From assembly GCF_900108485.1 (NCBI RefSeq), contig NZ_FNXF01000003.1, forward strand, positions 328,530 to 392,529: 64,000 nucleotides of DNA, given 5' to 3'. Both the position numbers and the translations under genes were made by a program. Below, piece by piece: positions 49,755 through 60,695 of this stretch. Numbering within the stretch: the first letter of the stretch is position 1; every line of letters starts with the position of its first letter. The stretch comes from Rheinheimera pacifica. GTDB lineage: Bacteria; Pseudomonadota; Gammaproteobacteria; Enterobacterales; Alteromonadaceae. The notes below the pieces were generated by a model. The model made no database searches and had not been told where the DNA came from. It was given only the letters and a program-made list of their open reading frames with translations.

Positions 49755-51251
49755 TTAACGTAAGTTAATCGACATATTCGGGCCGGAAACCGGAATATCG
49801 TCGTCAAACCAGCGTGCTGTAATAGTTTTCGTCTCGGTATAGAAACGTACCGCCTGCTTACCATAAGCATGCTGGTCGCCGTAGAACGAGCCTTTCCAGC
49901 CGGTGAAGGAGAAAAACGGCAGTGGCACAGGAATAGGAATGTTAATACCCACCTGACCTACTTCCACCTCATGCTGATACTTACGTGCAGCTGCTCCGCT
50001 GGCGGTAAAGATAGAAGTACCGTTACCGTACGGGCTGTCATTCACTACTTTTAATGCTTCAGCTAATGAGCCAACTTGCATGGTAGTTAATACCGGACCG
50101 AAAATTTCCTGCTTATAAATTTCCATCTCGGTAGTAACGTTACTAAACACCGTTGGGCCTACCCAGTTACCGTTCGGGTAACCTTCCACTTTGCAGTCTG
50201 AGCCATCCAGCACGCAGGTCGCGCCTTCTTTTTTACCTTGCTCAATTAACGATAACACCCGGGCACGCGCCTGCGGGCTGATCTGCGGGCCATAAGCAGC
50301 GTTAGGGTCGGTATATACACCCGGGCGTACTTTGCCAATGGCAGAGGCCACTTCGGGGATCCAATCTGCTGCTGCGCCAACAAATACCGCTACAGAGATG
50401 GCCATACAACGCTGACCGGCAGCGCCTACGGAAGCACCAACCAAGGCATTAACCACCTGCTGCTTATTGGCATCCGGCATAATCACCATATGGTTTTTCG
50501 CACCGGCAAAAGCCTGTACGCGTTTTAAGTTGTCGGTACCGGTTTTGTAGATGTACTGACCAACATTAACCGAGCCAACAAACGAAATCGCTTTAATATC
50601 CGGGTGGTGCAGGATCGCATCAACCTGCTCTTTCGCGCCGTGCACTACCTGCAGCACGCCTTTGGGTGCACCGGCCTGTACAAACAGCTCGGCAATTTTA
50701 TTTACCGTCATCGGATCTTGCTCAGACGGTTTTAAGATAAAGGTATTGCCGCAGGCAATGGCCATCGGGAACATCCACAGTGGGATCATCGCCGGGAAGT
50801 TAAACGGCGTAATACCGGCGCAGACACCCAGCGGCTGAATATAGCTGTAGGTGTCGATGCTGCGCGCGACGTTTTCTACCGTTTCGCCCATCATCAACGA
50901 TGGAATGTTAGCGGCTTGCTCAACCACTTCGATACCACGCCAGACATCCCCTTTGGCGTCTTCTACCGTTTTACCCAGTTCGCGGCAGATAATGTCGGCA
51001 ATTTCGCCCTGATGCTCTTTTAACAAGTGAGCAAAGCGCATCATTAAACGGGCGCGCTCTGATACCGGTACTTCTTTCCACGTTAAAAAGGCCGCTTTGG
51101 CCGACTCGATCGCCTGCTCCATTTCGCCAGCTGTGGCACATGCCACCTGAGCAATCACGTCTTGTGTTGCCGGGTTGGTAACGGGGATCAGTTTGTCACC
51201 GGTAGGGGTGACGAACTCGCCGTCGATAAAATGCTTAACCTGTTGTGTCAT
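49755..51251 (-). CDS. mmsA: Methylmalonate-semialdehyde dehydrogenase (acylating)
   Basis: A 498-residue CoA-acylating aldehyde dehydrogenase that converts methylmalonate semialdehyde to propionyl-Co[23 protein letters not shown] is the conserved cofactor region and the nucleophile Cys282 is in [17 protein letters not shown]; the C-terminal [13 protein letters not shown] and [17 protein letters not shown] are typical. ATG at 51249-51251 is chosen because GGGAG lies seven bases upstream and it gives the family length; an upstream extension of 40 residues is rejected. Confidence 0.95.
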   Translation of the reverse strand: MTQQVKHFIDGEFVTPTGDKLIPVTNPATQDVIAQVACATAGEMEQAIESAKAAFLTWKEVPVSERARLMMRFAHLLKEHQGEIADIICRELGKTVEDAKGDVWRGIEVVEQAANIPSLMMGETVENVARSIDTYSYIQPLGVCAGITPFNFPAMIPLWMFPMAIACGNTFILKPSEQDPMTVNKIAELFVQAGAPKGVLQVVHGAKEQVDAILHHPDIKAISFVGSVNVGQYIYKTGTDNLKRVQAFAGAKNHMVIMPDANKQQVVNALVGASVGAAGQRCMAISVAVFVGAAADWIPEVASAIGKVRPGVYTDPNAAYGPQISPQARARVLSLIEQGKKEGATCVLDGSDCKVEGYPNGNWVGPTVFSNVTTEMEIYKQEIFGPVLTTMQVGSLAEALKVVNDSPYGNGTSIFTASGAAARKYQHEVEVGQVGINIPIPVPLPFFSFTGWKGSFYGDQHAYGKQAVRFYTETKTITARWFDDDIPVSGPNMSINLR

Positions 51252-51354
51252 GTTGCTTCTCCCGATTGTTTGGGTATGCCGCCAGCTTGTTGTATATCTA
51301 ATTATCAATCTATGCTGGCGAGCTTCTAATATGTTTAGCCGGACTATCCAGCCA

Positions 51355-51563
51355 AAGCGGAACCGGAACAACTAAGCAGACGATCAAAAGCGAGGATGGG
51401 AGATCCGAGCGGGTCTGCGTGTTGTTACGGTGGAAGCGTCGGCTTGCACCTTTCTCCGGTTCACGGCTTCGTTGCTTTCGCACATTTAACACACTCGCCC
51501 GTTCGCCGCTCCCCGGCTCACTCTTGATCGCTCGCTAAGTTAAATCTGCTCCGCACTCCGCCT
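51355..51563 (-). repeat. Composite Q-P repeat unit, reverse copy
   Basis: On the minus strand Q (51451-51563) is followed at once by P (51355-51450). P contains the inverted repeats AACAAC...GTTGTT and GCAGAC...GTCTGC around an inner hairpin GGAT-CTCCC-ATCC, and a stem at its start GGTGCAAGC/GCTTCCACC. A forward copy of the same Q-P order is at 54793-55001. Confidence 0.85.
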
Positions 51564-51575
51564 TTATCGTGTTAC

Positions 51576-52757
51576 TTATAAAACTTCCACTGCCAGTGCT
51601 ACGGCTTCGCCGCCACCGATACACAGTGAGGCCACGCCTTTGCTTAAACCGCGGTTACGCAGCGCATGAATAAGGGTAACCAGAATACGCGCGCCTGAAG
51701 CACCGATAGGATGGCCCAGCGCACAGGCGCCGCCGTTTACGTTTACTTTGCTCTCATCCAGCCCCAACTCATTAATCGCCAGCATGGTTACCATGGCAAA
51801 GGCTTCATTAATTTCCCACAGATCTACCTGTTGTTTATCCCAGCCGGCTTTTTGCAGTACTTTTTGCATAGCGCCAACCGGGGCCACGGTAAACAGCGCC
51901 GGTTCCATTGAGTTGGTGGCATGTGCTACCACGCGTGCTAATGGCTTAGCGCCTTGTGCTTTAGCATCAGATTCACGCATTAATACCAGAGCCGCAGCGC
52001 CGTCAGAAATAGAACTGGAGTTAGCGGCTGTAATAGTGCCGTCTTTGGCAAAGGCCGGACGCAGAGAAGGAATTTTGTCAATTTTGGCATTGCCCGGTTG
52101 CTCGTCTACCGCAAAGGTCATTTCACCTTTACGGGTCTGGAAAGTGACCGGGGTAATTTCGTTTGCAAAAGCACCGCTGGCAATCGCCTGCTGCGCACGG
52201 GTGGTAGATTGCACCGCGAAGGCGTCCATCTGCTCGCGGGTGATGCCTCTCTCATCAGCAGTGCCCTGGGCAAAACAGCCCATGGCTTTACCGTCGTAGG
52301 CATTTTCCAGGCCATCTAACATCATATGATCTTTAATTTCGCCGTGGCCCATGCGGTAGCCGCTACGGGCTTTTGGCAGCAGGTAAGGTGCGTTGCTCAT
52401 CGATTCCATACCACCGGCTACCACTACATCAGCGCTACCGGCCTTTAACAGGTCGCTGGCCAGCATTACCGCTTTTAAGCCCGAGCCACATACTTTATTA
52501 ATGGTAGTGGCACCGGCACTTAGCGGTAAGCCGGCTTTTAAGGTGGCCTGGCGTGCCGGTGCCTGGCCTAAACCGGCCGGCAGCACGTTGCCCATAATCA
52601 CTTCACTGACCTTATCACCTTTGATACCGGCCTGCTCTAACGCAGCTTTAATCGCCGTGGCACCCAGCACAGTCGCATCAACGTCGGTTAAGCCGCCCAT
52701 AAAGCCGCCCATAGCGGTGCGTGTAGCAGCAACGATTACAATATTGTCGGTAGCCAT
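51576..52757 (-). CDS. Acetyl-CoA C-acyltransferase (thiolase)
   Basis: A 393-residue thiolase. Active-site Cys90 in NKVCGSGLKAVML, His in GGACALGHPIGASGARI and the second Cys in SLCIGGGEAVAL. It would cleave 2-methylacetoacetyl-CoA from isoleucine to acetyl-CoA and propionyl-CoA, or act on acetoacetyl-CoA. First gene of the minus arm; it is divergent from liuR across a 265-base region with MerR-type boxes. Ribosome binding site AGGAG is close to the ATG. Confidence 0.93.
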   Translation of the reverse strand: MATDNIVIVAATRTAMGGFMGGLTDVDATVLGATAIKAALEQAGIKGDKVSEVIMGNVLPAGLGQAPARQATLKAGLPLSAGATTINKVCGSGLKAVMLASDLLKAGSADVVVAGGMESMSNAPYLLPKARSGYRMGHGEIKDHMMLDGLENAYDGKAMGCFAQGTADERGITREQMDAFAVQSTTRAQQAIASGAFANEITPVTFQTRKGEMTFAVDEQPGNAKIDKIPSLRPAFAKDGTITAANSSSISDGAAALVLMRESDAKAQGAKPLARVVAHATNSMEPALFTVAPVGAMQKVLQKAGWDKQQVDLWEINEAFAMVTMLAINELGLDESKVNVNGGACALGHPIGASGARILVTLIHALRNRGLSKGVASLCIGGGEAVALAVEVL

Positions 52758-52803
52758 GAAGTTCTCCTGAAAAAGCTGTCGGCTAAAAAGTTGTTCCAGA
52801 GCC

Positions 52804-52834
52804 TACACCAAATTTACGTTTACGCCAACGTCAA
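52804..52834 (-). promoter_or_regulatory. Candidate LiuR site upstream of the thiolase operon
   Basis: On the minus strand TTGACG (52829-52834) begins TTGACGTTGGCGTAAACGT, which resembles the LiuR box and shares GTAAACG/GTAAAC with the site at 52969. A 19-base spacer leads to GGTGTA (52804-52809), a poor -10, so the promoter call is less certain than the operator. Confidence 0.5.
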
Positions 52835-52968
52835 CCACCTAACACTATGGTAGTGTGCACCGCTTTTGGTTCAGCAAAGTGTACAGTCTGACCAGTACAA
52901 ACTGGCATTTTAGCTTTACAAACACGGCAAAAATGGCCATTTTGCCAACTTGGCGCCAAGTCATCAGC

Positions 52969-52999
52969 TTTACCTTTACGTAAACTTCACTTATATTGA
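52969..52999 (+). promoter_or_regulatory. LiuR-type promoter of liuR-liuABCDE
   Basis: -35 TTTACC (52969-52974), 19-base spacer TTTACGTAAACTTCACTTA and -10 TATTGA (52994-52999). The palindrome TTTACGTAAA (52975-52984) lies in the spacer, as in MerR-family controlled promoters. The start codon of liuR is 23 bases after the -10. Confidence 0.7.
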
Positions 53000-53022
53000 C
53001 TGCGTTTTCGGGGAAGGCGGAT

Positions 53023-53433
53023 ATGACAGAAAAAGAAGAAAAAACATATAGCATCAGCGAACTGGCCAAAGAGTTTGATATTACCACCCGTAGTATCCGC
53101 TTTTATGAAGATCAGGGGCTGATCACGCCTTTACGTAACGGCCAAACCCGTATTTACAGCAAGCGCGACCGGGTGCGGTTAAAGCTGATTTTACGCGGCA
53201 AACGCCTCGGTTTTAGCCTGGCCGAAACCGGCCAACTGTTTGAACTGTACGACGCAGATAAAAGCAGCGTCACCCAATTAAGTACCATGCTGAAGCTGAT
53301 AGAGCTGAAAAAAGCCGAGCTGCATCAGCAATTGGACGATATCAAAGTTGTGCTGATGGAGCTGGTAACAGTAGAGAAACGTTGCCGCGACACCTTAGCC
53401 GACGCCAAACAACATAAAACCGGCCTGAATTAA
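53023..53433 (+). CDS. liuR: MerR-family regulator of branched-chain amino acid degradation
   Basis: A 136-residue MerR-type protein: YSISELAKEFDITTRSIRFYEDQGL is the helix-turn-helix, followed by a long dimerisation helix and no cysteine cluster. It heads the leucine/isovalerate gene set, as LiuR does in other gammaproteobacteria, where it controls liu and ivd genes. ATG at 53023 follows GGAAGGCGG; the longer ORF at 52996 overlaps the -10 and is rejected. It probably regulates both arms. Confidence 0.9.
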   Translation: MTEKEEKTYSISELAKEFDITTRSIRFYEDQGLITPLRNGQTRIYSKRDRVRLKLILRGKRLGFSLAETGQLFELYDADKSSVTQLSTMLKLIELKKAELHQQLDDIKVVLMELVTVEKRCRDTLADAKQHKTGLN

Positions 53434-53472
53434 TACAGCGCCGGTTAAAAGACATAGCAAACGGGGATCAAC

Positions 53473-54642
53473 ATGATTAGTAGTTATAAAGGGCTTAATT
53501 TCGATTTAGGCGAAACGGTAGATATGATCCGCGAGCAGGTTAACGCCTTTGCCCGCGAAGAAATCGCGCCGCGCGCCGCCCATATTGACGAGAAAAACGA
53601 GTTCCCGAATGAGCTGTGGCGCAAATTCGGTGACCTGGGCCTGCTGGGCATTACCGTAGATGAAAAATACGGCGGCACGGGCCTTGGCTATTTAGAGCAC
53701 GTAGTAGCACTGGAAGAAATCAGCCGCGCTTCAGCCTCTGTTGGCTTATCGTACGGTGCACATTCCAACCTGTGTGTAAACCAGATTTTCCGCAACGGCA
53801 CTGAAGCGCAGAAGATGAAATATCTGCCGAAACTATGCTCAGGCGAGCATATCGGTGCGCTGGCGATGAGTGAGCCGAACGCCGGTTCAGACGTAGTCAG
53901 CATGAAGCTGCGCGCTGAGAAGCAAGGCGATAAGTACATTTTAAACGGTAATAAAATGTGGATCACCAACGGCCCGGATGCACACACTTATGTGATTTAC
54001 GCCAAAACCGATATTAACGCCGGCTCTAAGGGCATTACTGCCTTTATTGTTGAGCGCGGCACTAAAGGCTTTAGCACGGCGCAAAAGCTGGACAAGCTGG
54101 GTATGCGCGGCTCAAACACTTGTGAGCTGGTGTTTGAAGATTGCGAAGTACCGGAAGAAAACGTGCTGGGCCAAATCGGCGGTGGCGTTAAAGTATTAAT
54201 GAGTGGCCTCGACTACGAGCGCGTGGTGTTATCCGCTGGCCCACTCGGCATTATGCAGGCCTGTATGGACGTGGTAGTGCCGTATATTCACGACCGTAAA
54301 CAGTTTGGCCAGTCTATCGGTGAATTCCAGCTGGTACAGGGCAAACTGGCCGATATGTACACCCAAATGAATGCAGCGAAATCTTACGTTTACACAGTAG
54401 CTAAAGCCTGTGATCGTGGCGAAACCACACGTAAAGATGCGGCAGCGGTTATTCTGTACTCGGCAGAGCTGGCGACCAAGATGGCGCTGGATGCGATTCA
54501 GCTGCTGGGTGGTAATGGTTATATCAACGAGTACCCTACCGGGCGCTTACTGCGCGATGCCAAGTTGTATGAAATTGGCGCCGGTACCTCGGAAATCCGC
54601 CGTATGCTGATTGGCCGGGAATTGTTTACCGAATCAAACTAA
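53473..54642 (+). CDS. liuA: Isovaleryl-CoA dehydrogenase
   Basis: A 389-residue acyl-CoA dehydrogenase. The catalytic Glu is in [15 protein letters not shown], the position specific to isovaleryl-CoA dehydrogenases, while the usual site reads [19 protein letters not shown] with Gly instead of Glu. [13 protein letters not shown] [14 protein letters not shown] and [17 protein letters not shown] give the flavin contacts. It makes 3-methylcrotonyl-CoA from isovaleryl-CoA in leucine degradation. It lies 39 bases after liuR. Confidence 0.96.
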   Translation: MISSYKGLNFDLGETVDMIREQVNAFAREEIAPRAAHIDEKNEFPNELWRKFGDLGLLGITVDEKYGGTGLGYLEHVVALEEISRASASVGLSYGAHSNLCVNQIFRNGTEAQKMKYLPKLCSGEHIGALAMSEPNAGSDVVSMKLRAEKQGDKYILNGNKMWITNGPDAHTYVIYAKTDINAGSKGITAFIVERGTKGFSTAQKLDKLGMRGSNTCELVFEDCEVPEENVLGQIGGGVKVLMSGLDYERVVLSAGPLGIMQACMDVVVPYIHDRKQFGQSIGEFQLVQGKLADMYTQMNAAKSYVYTVAKACDRGETTRKDAAAVILYSAELATKMALDAIQLLGGNGYINEYPTGRLLRDAKLYEIGAGTSEIRRMLIGRELFTESN

Positions 54643-54661
54643 GGTTTAAAGGCGAAACTCG

Positions 54662-54756
54662 GGTGGAAGCGGCTGCTTCCACCGTAACAACACGCAGACC
54701 CGCGAATTTCTCCCAAATTCACTCCTGATCGTCTGCTTAGTTGTTCCGGTTCCGCA
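54662..54756 (+). repeat. Solo P repeat with covarying inner hairpin
   Basis: Starts with a perfect hairpin GGTGGAAGC-GGCT-GCTTCCACC. The inverted repeats around GCAGAC/GTCTGC and AACAAC/GTTGTT are kept. The inner hairpin here is GAATTT-CTCCC-AAATTC, where the other copies have GGAT-CTCCC-ATCC: both arms changed together and the loop was kept. Confidence 0.85.
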
Positions 54757-54792
54757 CCGCCAATATAGCCGTAACTAAATAGAAAGTTGAAT

Positions 54793-55001
54793 GAGGCGAA
54801 GCGCGTAACAGATTTAACTAAACGAGCGATCAAAAGTGAGCCGGGGAGCGGCGAACGGGCGAGTGTGTTAAATGTGTGAAAGCAGCGAAGCCGTGAATCT
54901 AAGTCCGGTGCAGGCCAAAGCTTCCACCGTAACAACACGCAGACCCGCTCGGATCTCCCATCCTCGCTCTTGATCGTCTGCTTAGTTGTTCCGGTTCCGC
55001 T
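54793..55001 (+). repeat. Composite Q-P repeat unit, forward copy
   Basis: Q (54793-54906) followed by P (54907-55001), in the same order as the reverse unit at 51355-51563. With the solo P at 54662 it fills nearly the whole 392-base gap between liuA and liuB. The ribosome binding site of liuB comes after the unit. Confidence 0.85.
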
Positions 55002-55034
55002 TTGTCTAACCAGCTCTGGTATAAGGTGACTTAA

Positions 55035-56642
55035 GTGACCAGAATTACCTCCAAAATAAACCCTCGCGCTGAGGACTTTCAGAAAAACGCCGCCGCCATG
55101 CAGGCCGTGGTCGATGATCTGAACAGCAAAGTACAGCAAATTAAACTCGGTGGCGGCGAAGCGTTAATTGCCCGCCATACCGCCCGTGGCAAACTCTTTG
55201 TGCGTGACCGTATCCAAAAATTATTGGACCCTGGCTCACCGTTTTTAGAAGTTGGCCAGTTTGCCGGTTGGGAATGCTACGACGATTACGTACCCAGCGC
55301 CGGTGTGGTAGCCGGTATCGGCCGCGTTAGCGGTGTCGAGTGCATGATTGTCGCCAATGACGCCACGGTAAAAGGCGGTACTTACTACCCGCTAACGGTG
55401 AAAAAGCACCTGCGCGCGCAGGAAATAGCCGAGCGCTGCCACCTGCCGTGTATTTATCTGGTCGACTCCGGCGGTGCTAACCTGCCCCGCCAGGACGATG
55501 TATTCCCCGACAAACTGCACTTTGGCCGTATTTTCTTTAACCAGGCCAATATGTCAGCCAAAGGCATTCCGCAAATTGCCGTGGTAATGGGCCTCTGTAC
55601 TGCCGGTGGCGCCTATGTGCCGGCAATGGCCGATGAAAGCATTATTGTTAAAGAGCAAGGCACTATCTTTTTAGCTGGCCCGCCGCTGGTAAAAGCAGCT
55701 ACCGGTGAAGAAGTATCCGCCGAGGAGCTGGGCGGTGCCGATGTGCACTGTAAAATCTCCGGCGTAGCCGATCACTATGCGTTAAACGATGAACATGCGC
55801 TGCAACTGGCGCGTAATGCAGTAAGCCGCCTTAACCGCCCTGCCCCGCAAGCTATGGATGTTAAAGCGCCGCAAGAGCCACTGTATGACGCCAAAGAGCT
55901 GTACGGTGTGGTTGGCACAGACCTGCGCAAGCCGTTTGATGTAAAAGAAGTGATAGCCCGTATTGTTGACGGCTCAGACTTTGATGAATTTAAGCAATAT
56001 TATGGCGCCACCCTGGTGTGTGGCTTTGCACGCATCTTCGGCTATCCGGTAGGCATTGTCGCCAATAACGGGATACTGTTTTCAGAGTCGGCGCAAAAAG
56101 GCGCGCACTTTATTGAGTTGTGCGCTCAGCGCAAAATTCCGCTGCTGTTTTTGCAAAATATTACCGGCTTTATGGTAGGTAAAAAATACGAAGCCGAAGG
56201 CATTGCTAAGCACGGCGCTAAAATGGTAATGGCGGTAAGCTGTGCTAAGGTGCCGAAATTTACCGTGCTGATTGGCGGCAGCTACGGCGCCGGCAACTAC
56301 GGCATGTGTGGCCGCGCCTATGACCCGACCATGATGTGGATGTGGCCTAATGCGCGTATTTCGGTAATGGGTGGTGAGCAAGCTGCCGGCGTTATGGCGC
56401 AGGTCACTAAAGATGGCCTGGCGCGTAAGGGCGAAACCCTGTCTGCGGAAGCAGAAAAAGCGCTGAAGCAGCCGATTATTGAGCAATATGAAAAACAGGG
56501 CCATCCGTACTATGCCAGTGGCCGCTTGTGGGATGACGGTATTATCGACCCGGCACAAACGCGGATGACAGTAGGCCTGGCGTTAGCCGCCGCGCTGAAT
56601 GCACCGATTGAAGAAAGCCGTTTTGGCGTGTTCCGGATGTGA
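55035..56642 (+). CDS. liuB: Methylcrotonyl-CoA carboxylase, carboxyltransferase subunit
   Basis: A 535-residue biotin-dependent carboxyltransferase. Two crotonase-like halves: [43 protein letters not shown] and [22 protein letters not shown] in the first; [34 protein letters not shown] and [40 protein letters not shown] in the second. It carboxylates 3-methylcrotonyl-CoA with LiuD. The start is GTG with AAGGTG upstream. Confidence 0.95.
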   Translation: MTRITSKINPRAEDFQKNAAAMQAVVDDLNSKVQQIKLGGGEALIARHTARGKLFVRDRIQKLLDPGSPFLEVGQFAGWECYDDYVPSAGVVAGIGRVSGVECMIVANDATVKGGTYYPLTVKKHLRAQEIAERCHLPCIYLVDSGGANLPRQDDVFPDKLHFGRIFFNQANMSAKGIPQIAVVMGLCTAGGAYVPAMADESIIVKEQGTIFLAGPPLVKAATGEEVSAEELGGADVHCKISGVADHYALNDEHALQLARNAVSRLNRPAPQAMDVKAPQEPLYDAKELYGVVGTDLRKPFDVKEVIARIVDGSDFDEFKQYYGATLVCGFARIFGYPVGIVANNGILFSESAQKGAHFIELCAQRKIPLLFLQNITGFMVGKKYEAEGIAKHGAKMVMAVSCAKVPKFTVLIGGSYGAGNYGMCGRAYDPTMMWMWPNARISVMGGEQAAGVMAQVTKDGLARKGETLSAEAEKALKQPIIEQYEKQGHPYYASGRLWDDGIIDPAQTRMTVGLALAAALNAPIEESRFGVFRM

Positions 56643-56686
56643 CACACTATGATGCAGACAACCGCAATCGCTCCGTACAACTTTGT

Positions 56687-56874
56687 CAGAACACGCCGTG
56701 AATACATCCCTGTAGGCTCGTGTTTTTCGTCCCTGAAAAACACGGTTCTGAGCAAAGTGCACTGCGCGTTTGCTGCATCGGATATGAAGCGGGTGCGGAT
56801 GTGATTTTTTCGGCGACCGTTGGAGGCCATGGATGGCCGGAATCGAGCCCCAGGGATGGTTTATGGCGTGTCGC
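56687..56874 (-). repeat. Composite palindromic repeat unit, copy 2
   Basis: Reverse-complement arrangement of copy 1: R (56687-56750), 62-base spacer, L (56813-56874). The spacer keeps ACATCCGCAC and GCGCAGTGCACTTTG relative to copy 3. It fills most of the 307 bases between liuB and liuC. Confidence 0.85.
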
Positions 56875-56949
56875 AGAAAAAACTTCACGCAGCAACCGCG
56901 ATTTCGAAGAAATGCAGTCTCAAGTTGCATTAACACTTTCGGAGATAAG

Positions 56950-57750
56950 ATGAACCAGGTTTACACAGAAGTCAGTATCGACCCGCGCGGCGTAGCCACC
57001 CTAACGCTAAACCGCCCCGAGATGCACAACGCCTTTGACGATGCGATGATAGCCGAGCTTATCGCCGTGCTAAAAGACTTAGCCAATAACGACAGCGTGC
57101 GGGTGTTAGTACTAACCGCCAACGGCAAAAACTTCTCTGCCGGTGCCGATTTAAACTGGATGCGCTCAATGGCGCAAAAAAACTACCAGCAAAATTTAAA
57201 CGATGCCAGCGAACTGGCCACCTTAATGCACCGGCTGGATAAATTCCCCAAGCCAACTATTGCGCTGGTAAAAGGTGCCGCCTTTGGTGGTGCTTTAGGT
57301 TTAGTCGCCTGCTGCGATATCGCCATTGCCGAAGAGAATGCCAGCTTTTGTTTAAGTGAAGTGCGCATCGGTTTAATACCAGCCGTGATCAGCCCTTATG
57401 TGATGCGCGCCATTGGCGAGCGTGAAAGCCGGCGCTATTTTTTAACTGCAGAGCGTTTTATGGCGCCCAAAGCCAAACAGCTTGGCCTGCTGCATGAAGT
57501 GGTCAGCGAAGGTGAGTTAAACGATAGCCTTGAGACTTTTGTAAACACCCTGCTGCAAAACAGCCCGGCTGCACTAACCGCCGCTAAATCGCTTATTCAC
57601 AATATTTATAACCGTAAAATCAGCAATAACGTCATCGCCCATACCGAGCAGTCCATTGCTGAAATCCGAGTATCGCCTGAAGGTCAGGAAGGTTTAACGG
57701 CGTTTTTAGAAAAACGTAAACCGGCCTGGCTTGGCAAGGAAGACGCATAA
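56950..57750 (+). CDS. liuC: Methylglutaconyl-CoA hydratase
   Basis: A 266-residue crotonase-superfamily hydratase. NGKNFSAGADLNWMRSMAQ and VKGAAFGGALGLVACCDIAIA are the oxyanion-hole loops; SEVRIGLIPAVISPYVMRAIGERESRRYFL is typical of the leucine-pathway hydratases. It forms HMG-CoA from methylglutaconyl-CoA. ATG at 56950 follows GGAGATAAG; the longer ORF lies in the repeat and is rejected. It overlaps liuD by one base (TAATG). Confidence 0.94.
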   Translation: MNQVYTEVSIDPRGVATLTLNRPEMHNAFDDAMIAELIAVLKDLANNDSVRVLVLTANGKNFSAGADLNWMRSMAQKNYQQNLNDASELATLMHRLDKFPKPTIALVKGAAFGGALGLVACCDIAIAEENASFCLSEVRIGLIPAVISPYVMRAIGERESRRYFLTAERFMAPKAKQLGLLHEVVSEGELNDSLETFVNTLLQNSPAALTAAKSLIHNIYNRKISNNVIAHTEQSIAEIRVSPEGQEGLTAFLEKRKPAWLGKEDA

Positions 57751-59735
57751 TGTTTCGTAAAATATTAATCGCCAACCGTGGCGAAATTGCCTGTCGTGTT
57801 ATCGACACTGCGCATAAACTCGGTATCCGCTGCGTGGCGGTGTATTCTGAAGCCGACGCCAATGCCCGCCATGTACGCATGGCCGATGAAGCCTATTTGT
57901 TAGGCCCGGCACCGAGCAAAGACTCTTATCTGCGTGCGGATAAAATTATCGCCATCGCCAAACAAAGCGGTGCCCAAGCGATTCACCCGGGCTACGGCTT
58001 TTTATCGGAAAACGAAAGCTTTGCTAAAGCCTGTGATGAGGCCGGCGTAGTGTTTATCGGCCCGCCGGTCGGTGCTATCACTGCGATGGGCTCAAAAAGC
58101 GCGGCCAAAGATATTATGGCCAAAGCCGGAGTGCCGCTGGTGCCCGGCTACCATGGCGATGATCAAAGCGATGCGCTGTTAAGCACCGAATCAGAGCGTA
58201 TCGGCTACCCGCAGTTGCTAAAAGCCGCTTATGGCGGCGGCGGTAAAGGCATGCGCGTGGTGTGGAAAAAAGCAGAATTTGCTGATGCCTTAGCCAGCGC
58301 GCGGCGTGAAGCCAAAGCCGGCTTTGGCAATGACAAAATGCTGATTGAGCGCTATTTAACCAAGCCGCGCCATATTGAAATTCAGGTCTTTGCCGACAAC
58401 CACGGCAATGCCGTATACCTGGCCGAGCGCGATTGCTCTATTCAGCGCCGGCACCAGAAAGTGATTGAAGAAGCGCCGGCACCGAATTTCAGCAGCGAAC
58501 AGCGCAAAGCCATGGGCGAAGCGGCAGTAAAAGCGGCCAAAGCCATCGATTATCGCGGCGCCGGTACGGTGGAGTTTCTGTTCGACGAAGACGGTTCGTT
58601 CTACTTTATGGAAATGAACACCCGGCTACAGGTAGAACACCCGGTTACCGAGATGATCACCGGACAGGACTTAGTTAAATGGCAGCTGCTGGTCGCCGCC
58701 GGTGAAAAACTGCCGCTGGCGCAGGACGATATTCAGCTGGATGGCCATGCCATTGAAGTGCGGGTGTATGCTGAAGATCCGGATCACGATTTCCTGCCGC
58801 AAACCGGCAAGCTGACGTATTTGCGCCAGCCTGAAGCTAACCGCCATGTGCGGGTAGATACCGGCGTGGTGGAAAACGATGAAGTATCGCCGTTTTACGA
58901 TCCGATGATCGCCAAGTTAATCGTCTGGGATGAAAGCCGCGACCGCGCCATCGCCCGCATGTTACGTGCACTGGACGATTACCGTATTGCCGGCGTTACC
59001 ACCAACTTAGGCTTTTTAACTAGCCTCACCGAGCACCCGGCGTTTAAAGCGGCCGAGCTTGATACCAACTTTATTAACCAGCACCAGCACACGCTGTTTG
59101 CACCAGCCAACAAAGAAAACAATCAAGCGCTGGTGCTGGCAGCTCTTTATATATTGCAGCAGCAAAAAGCGCCGCAAACTTCGTGTAACAGTTTCAGCCC
59201 GTGGCAATTCAGCCATGGCTGGCGGATGAACGAAACACCGACTGTCGAAATTGCGCTGCAACACGGCGAGCATAAAACGCTGTTAAAAGTGCAGCAACTG
59301 CAGCAGCACTATGTGATTGATGTTGAAGGCCAGCAGCTTTGCTGCACGGCAGAGCTAAACGGCGATGAGCTAAGCGCAGTACTGGGCGATCATCGCACTA
59401 AGGTGCGGGTAAGCCGCTATGCTGACACCATTAGCGTGTTTATTAAACATCAGCGTTATGACTTTATCTACCAAACTGAAGTAACCACTGAAGTGGAAGG
59501 CGCCGATCACGCCGGCAGCTTAACCGCACCAATGAACGGCACTATTGTCGCGGTGATGGCCAAAGCAGGTAGCACTGTTAACGCCGGTGATACCCTGGTG
59601 ATTATGGAGGCGATGAAAATGGAATACAGCATTAAAGCACCGAAAAACGGTGTCGTTAATGAAGTATTCTATGCCGCCGGCGACCTGGTAAAAGACGGCG
59701 CCGAGCTGGTTGACTTTACCCCGGAGGAAGCATGA
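57750..59735 (+). CDS. liuD: Methylcrotonyl-CoA carboxylase, biotin carboxylase/BCCP subunit
   Basis: A 661-residue enzyme. [31 protein letters not shown] (ATP loop), [20 protein letters not shown] and [22 protein letters not shown] form the biotin carboxylase; the C-terminal biotinyl domain has EAMKMEYS with biotinylated Lys623. It carboxylates biotin with ATP and bicarbonate for LiuB. It overlaps liuC by one base and liuE by four. Confidence 0.96.
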   Translation: MFRKILIANRGEIACRVIDTAHKLGIRCVAVYSEADANARHVRMADEAYLLGPAPSKDSYLRADKIIAIAKQSGAQAIHPGYGFLSENESFAKACDEAGVVFIGPPVGAITAMGSKSAAKDIMAKAGVPLVPGYHGDDQSDALLSTESERIGYPQLLKAAYGGGGKGMRVVWKKAEFADALASARREAKAGFGNDKMLIERYLTKPRHIEIQVFADNHGNAVYLAERDCSIQRRHQKVIEEAPAPNFSSEQRKAMGEAAVKAAKAIDYRGAGTVEFLFDEDGSFYFMEMNTRLQVEHPVTEMITGQDLVKWQLLVAAGEKLPLAQDDIQLDGHAIEVRVYAEDPDHDFLPQTGKLTYLRQPEANRHVRVDTGVVENDEVSPFYDPMIAKLIVWDESRDRAIARMLRALDDYRIAGVTTNLGFLTSLTEHPAFKAAELDTNFINQHQHTLFAPANKENNQALVLAALYILQQQKAPQTSCNSFSPWQFSHGWRMNETPTVEIALQHGEHKTLLKVQQLQQHYVIDVEGQQLCCTAELNGDELSAVLGDHRTKVRVSRYADTISVFIKHQRYDFIYQTEVTTEVEGADHAGSLTAPMNGTIVAVMAKAGSTVNAGDTLVIMEAMKMEYSIKAPKNGVVNEVFYAAGDLVKDGAELVDFTPEEA

Positions 59736-60646
59736 GTTTTCCCAAAAGTGTTCGCATAGTGGAAGTTGGCCCGCGTGATGGCCTGCAAAACGAAGCTGCA
59801 GTCGCCACCAGCGATAAAATTGCGCTGATTGATATGCTAACCGCAGCAGGCCACAGCTATATCGAAAGCGGTGCCTTTGTTTCACCCAAGTGGGTGCCGC
59901 AAATGGCGGATTCTGCACAGGTGTTTGCCGATATCAGCCGTAAAGCCGGCGTTACCTACGCCGCCCTTACACCCAATTTAAAAGGCTATGAAGCCGCCAA
60001 AGCCGCCGGTGCTACTGAAGTGGCGATTTTCGGCGCAGCGTCAGAAGCATTCAGCCAGAAAAACATTAATTGCAGCATCGCAGAGAGTTTGGAACGTTTT
60101 GCCCCTGTGGTAGAAGCGGCCAAAGCAGACGGCATCAAAGTACGCGGCTACGTGTCATGCGTGGTGGGCTGCCCCTATCAGGGCGATGTGGCCCCCACCG
60201 AAGTGGCATTAGTGGCTAAGGCGCTGCTGGAGATGGGCTGCTATGAGATCTCACTGGGCGATACCATAGGCGTTGGCACACCGGATAAGGTCAATGCGAT
60301 GCTGGATGCAGTGCTTTCCATGGTGCCGGCAGATAAACTGGCGGTGCATTTTCATGACACTTACGGCCAAGCGTTAACCAATATTTACGTCGCACTAAAC
60401 CGCGGTATTACTGTTATTGACAGCGCAGTGGCCGGTCTTGGCGGTTGTCCTTACGCCGCGGGTGCGTCAGGCAATGTTGCCACTGAAGATGTGGTGTATT
60501 TACTTAACGGTCTTGGTATTTCCCACGGTATCGATTTAACTGCGCTGGCAAAGGCTGGCTGGTTTATTACCGACAAGCTGGGGAAGCAGCCTAGTTCTAA
60601 AGTAGGATTGGCGCTAAAGGCCAAGTGCACGCAAACTAAGGCTTAA
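59732..60646 (+). CDS. liuE: Hydroxymethylglutaryl-CoA lyase
   Basis: A 304-residue TIM-barrel lyase. [19 protein letters not shown] is the metal-binding N-terminus, [16 protein letters not shown] the next strand, [14 protein letters not shown] and [28 protein letters not shown] (with the catalytic Cys) the C-terminal parts. It splits HMG-CoA into acetoacetate and acetyl-CoA, the last step of leucine breakdown. It overlaps liuD by four bases (ATGA). Confidence 0.96.
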   Translation: MSFPKSVRIVEVGPRDGLQNEAAVATSDKIALIDMLTAAGHSYIESGAFVSPKWVPQMADSAQVFADISRKAGVTYAALTPNLKGYEAAKAAGATEVAIFGAASEAFSQKNINCSIAESLERFAPVVEAAKADGIKVRGYVSCVVGCPYQGDVAPTEVALVAKALLEMGCYEISLGDTIGVGTPDKVNAMLDAVLSMVPADKLAVHFHDTYGQALTNIYVALNRGITVIDSAVAGLGGCPYAAGASGNVATEDVVYLLNGLGISHGIDLTALAKAGWFITDKLGKQPSSKVGLALKAKCTQTKA

Positions 60647-60695
60647 TATCAAGATAGGTTGCAGCATCCCGGCAATTGCTGCGTGTATTTTTTCT

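Noticed and set aside
49562..49870. ORF with GLDSGHPWPPTV in the gap downstream of mmsA, and similar ones at 56686-56895 and 56833-56949
   Set aside because: They are translations of the L repeat element; the same string recurs wherever L occurs, with no ribosome binding site.
51273..51320. Stem CGCCAGC/GCTGGCG upstream of mmsA as a riboswitch
   Set aside because: A single 7-base stem with a 27-base loop; too little to call a regulatory RNA.
51252..51371. 40-residue N-terminal extension of MmsA
   Set aside because: Arginine-rich, not family-like, and the ATG at 51251 has a good ribosome binding site.
49491..55001. Repeated blocks Q and P considered as a CRISPR array
   Set aside because: Copies are about 100 bases, irregularly spaced, in both orientations, without unique spacers or cas genes.
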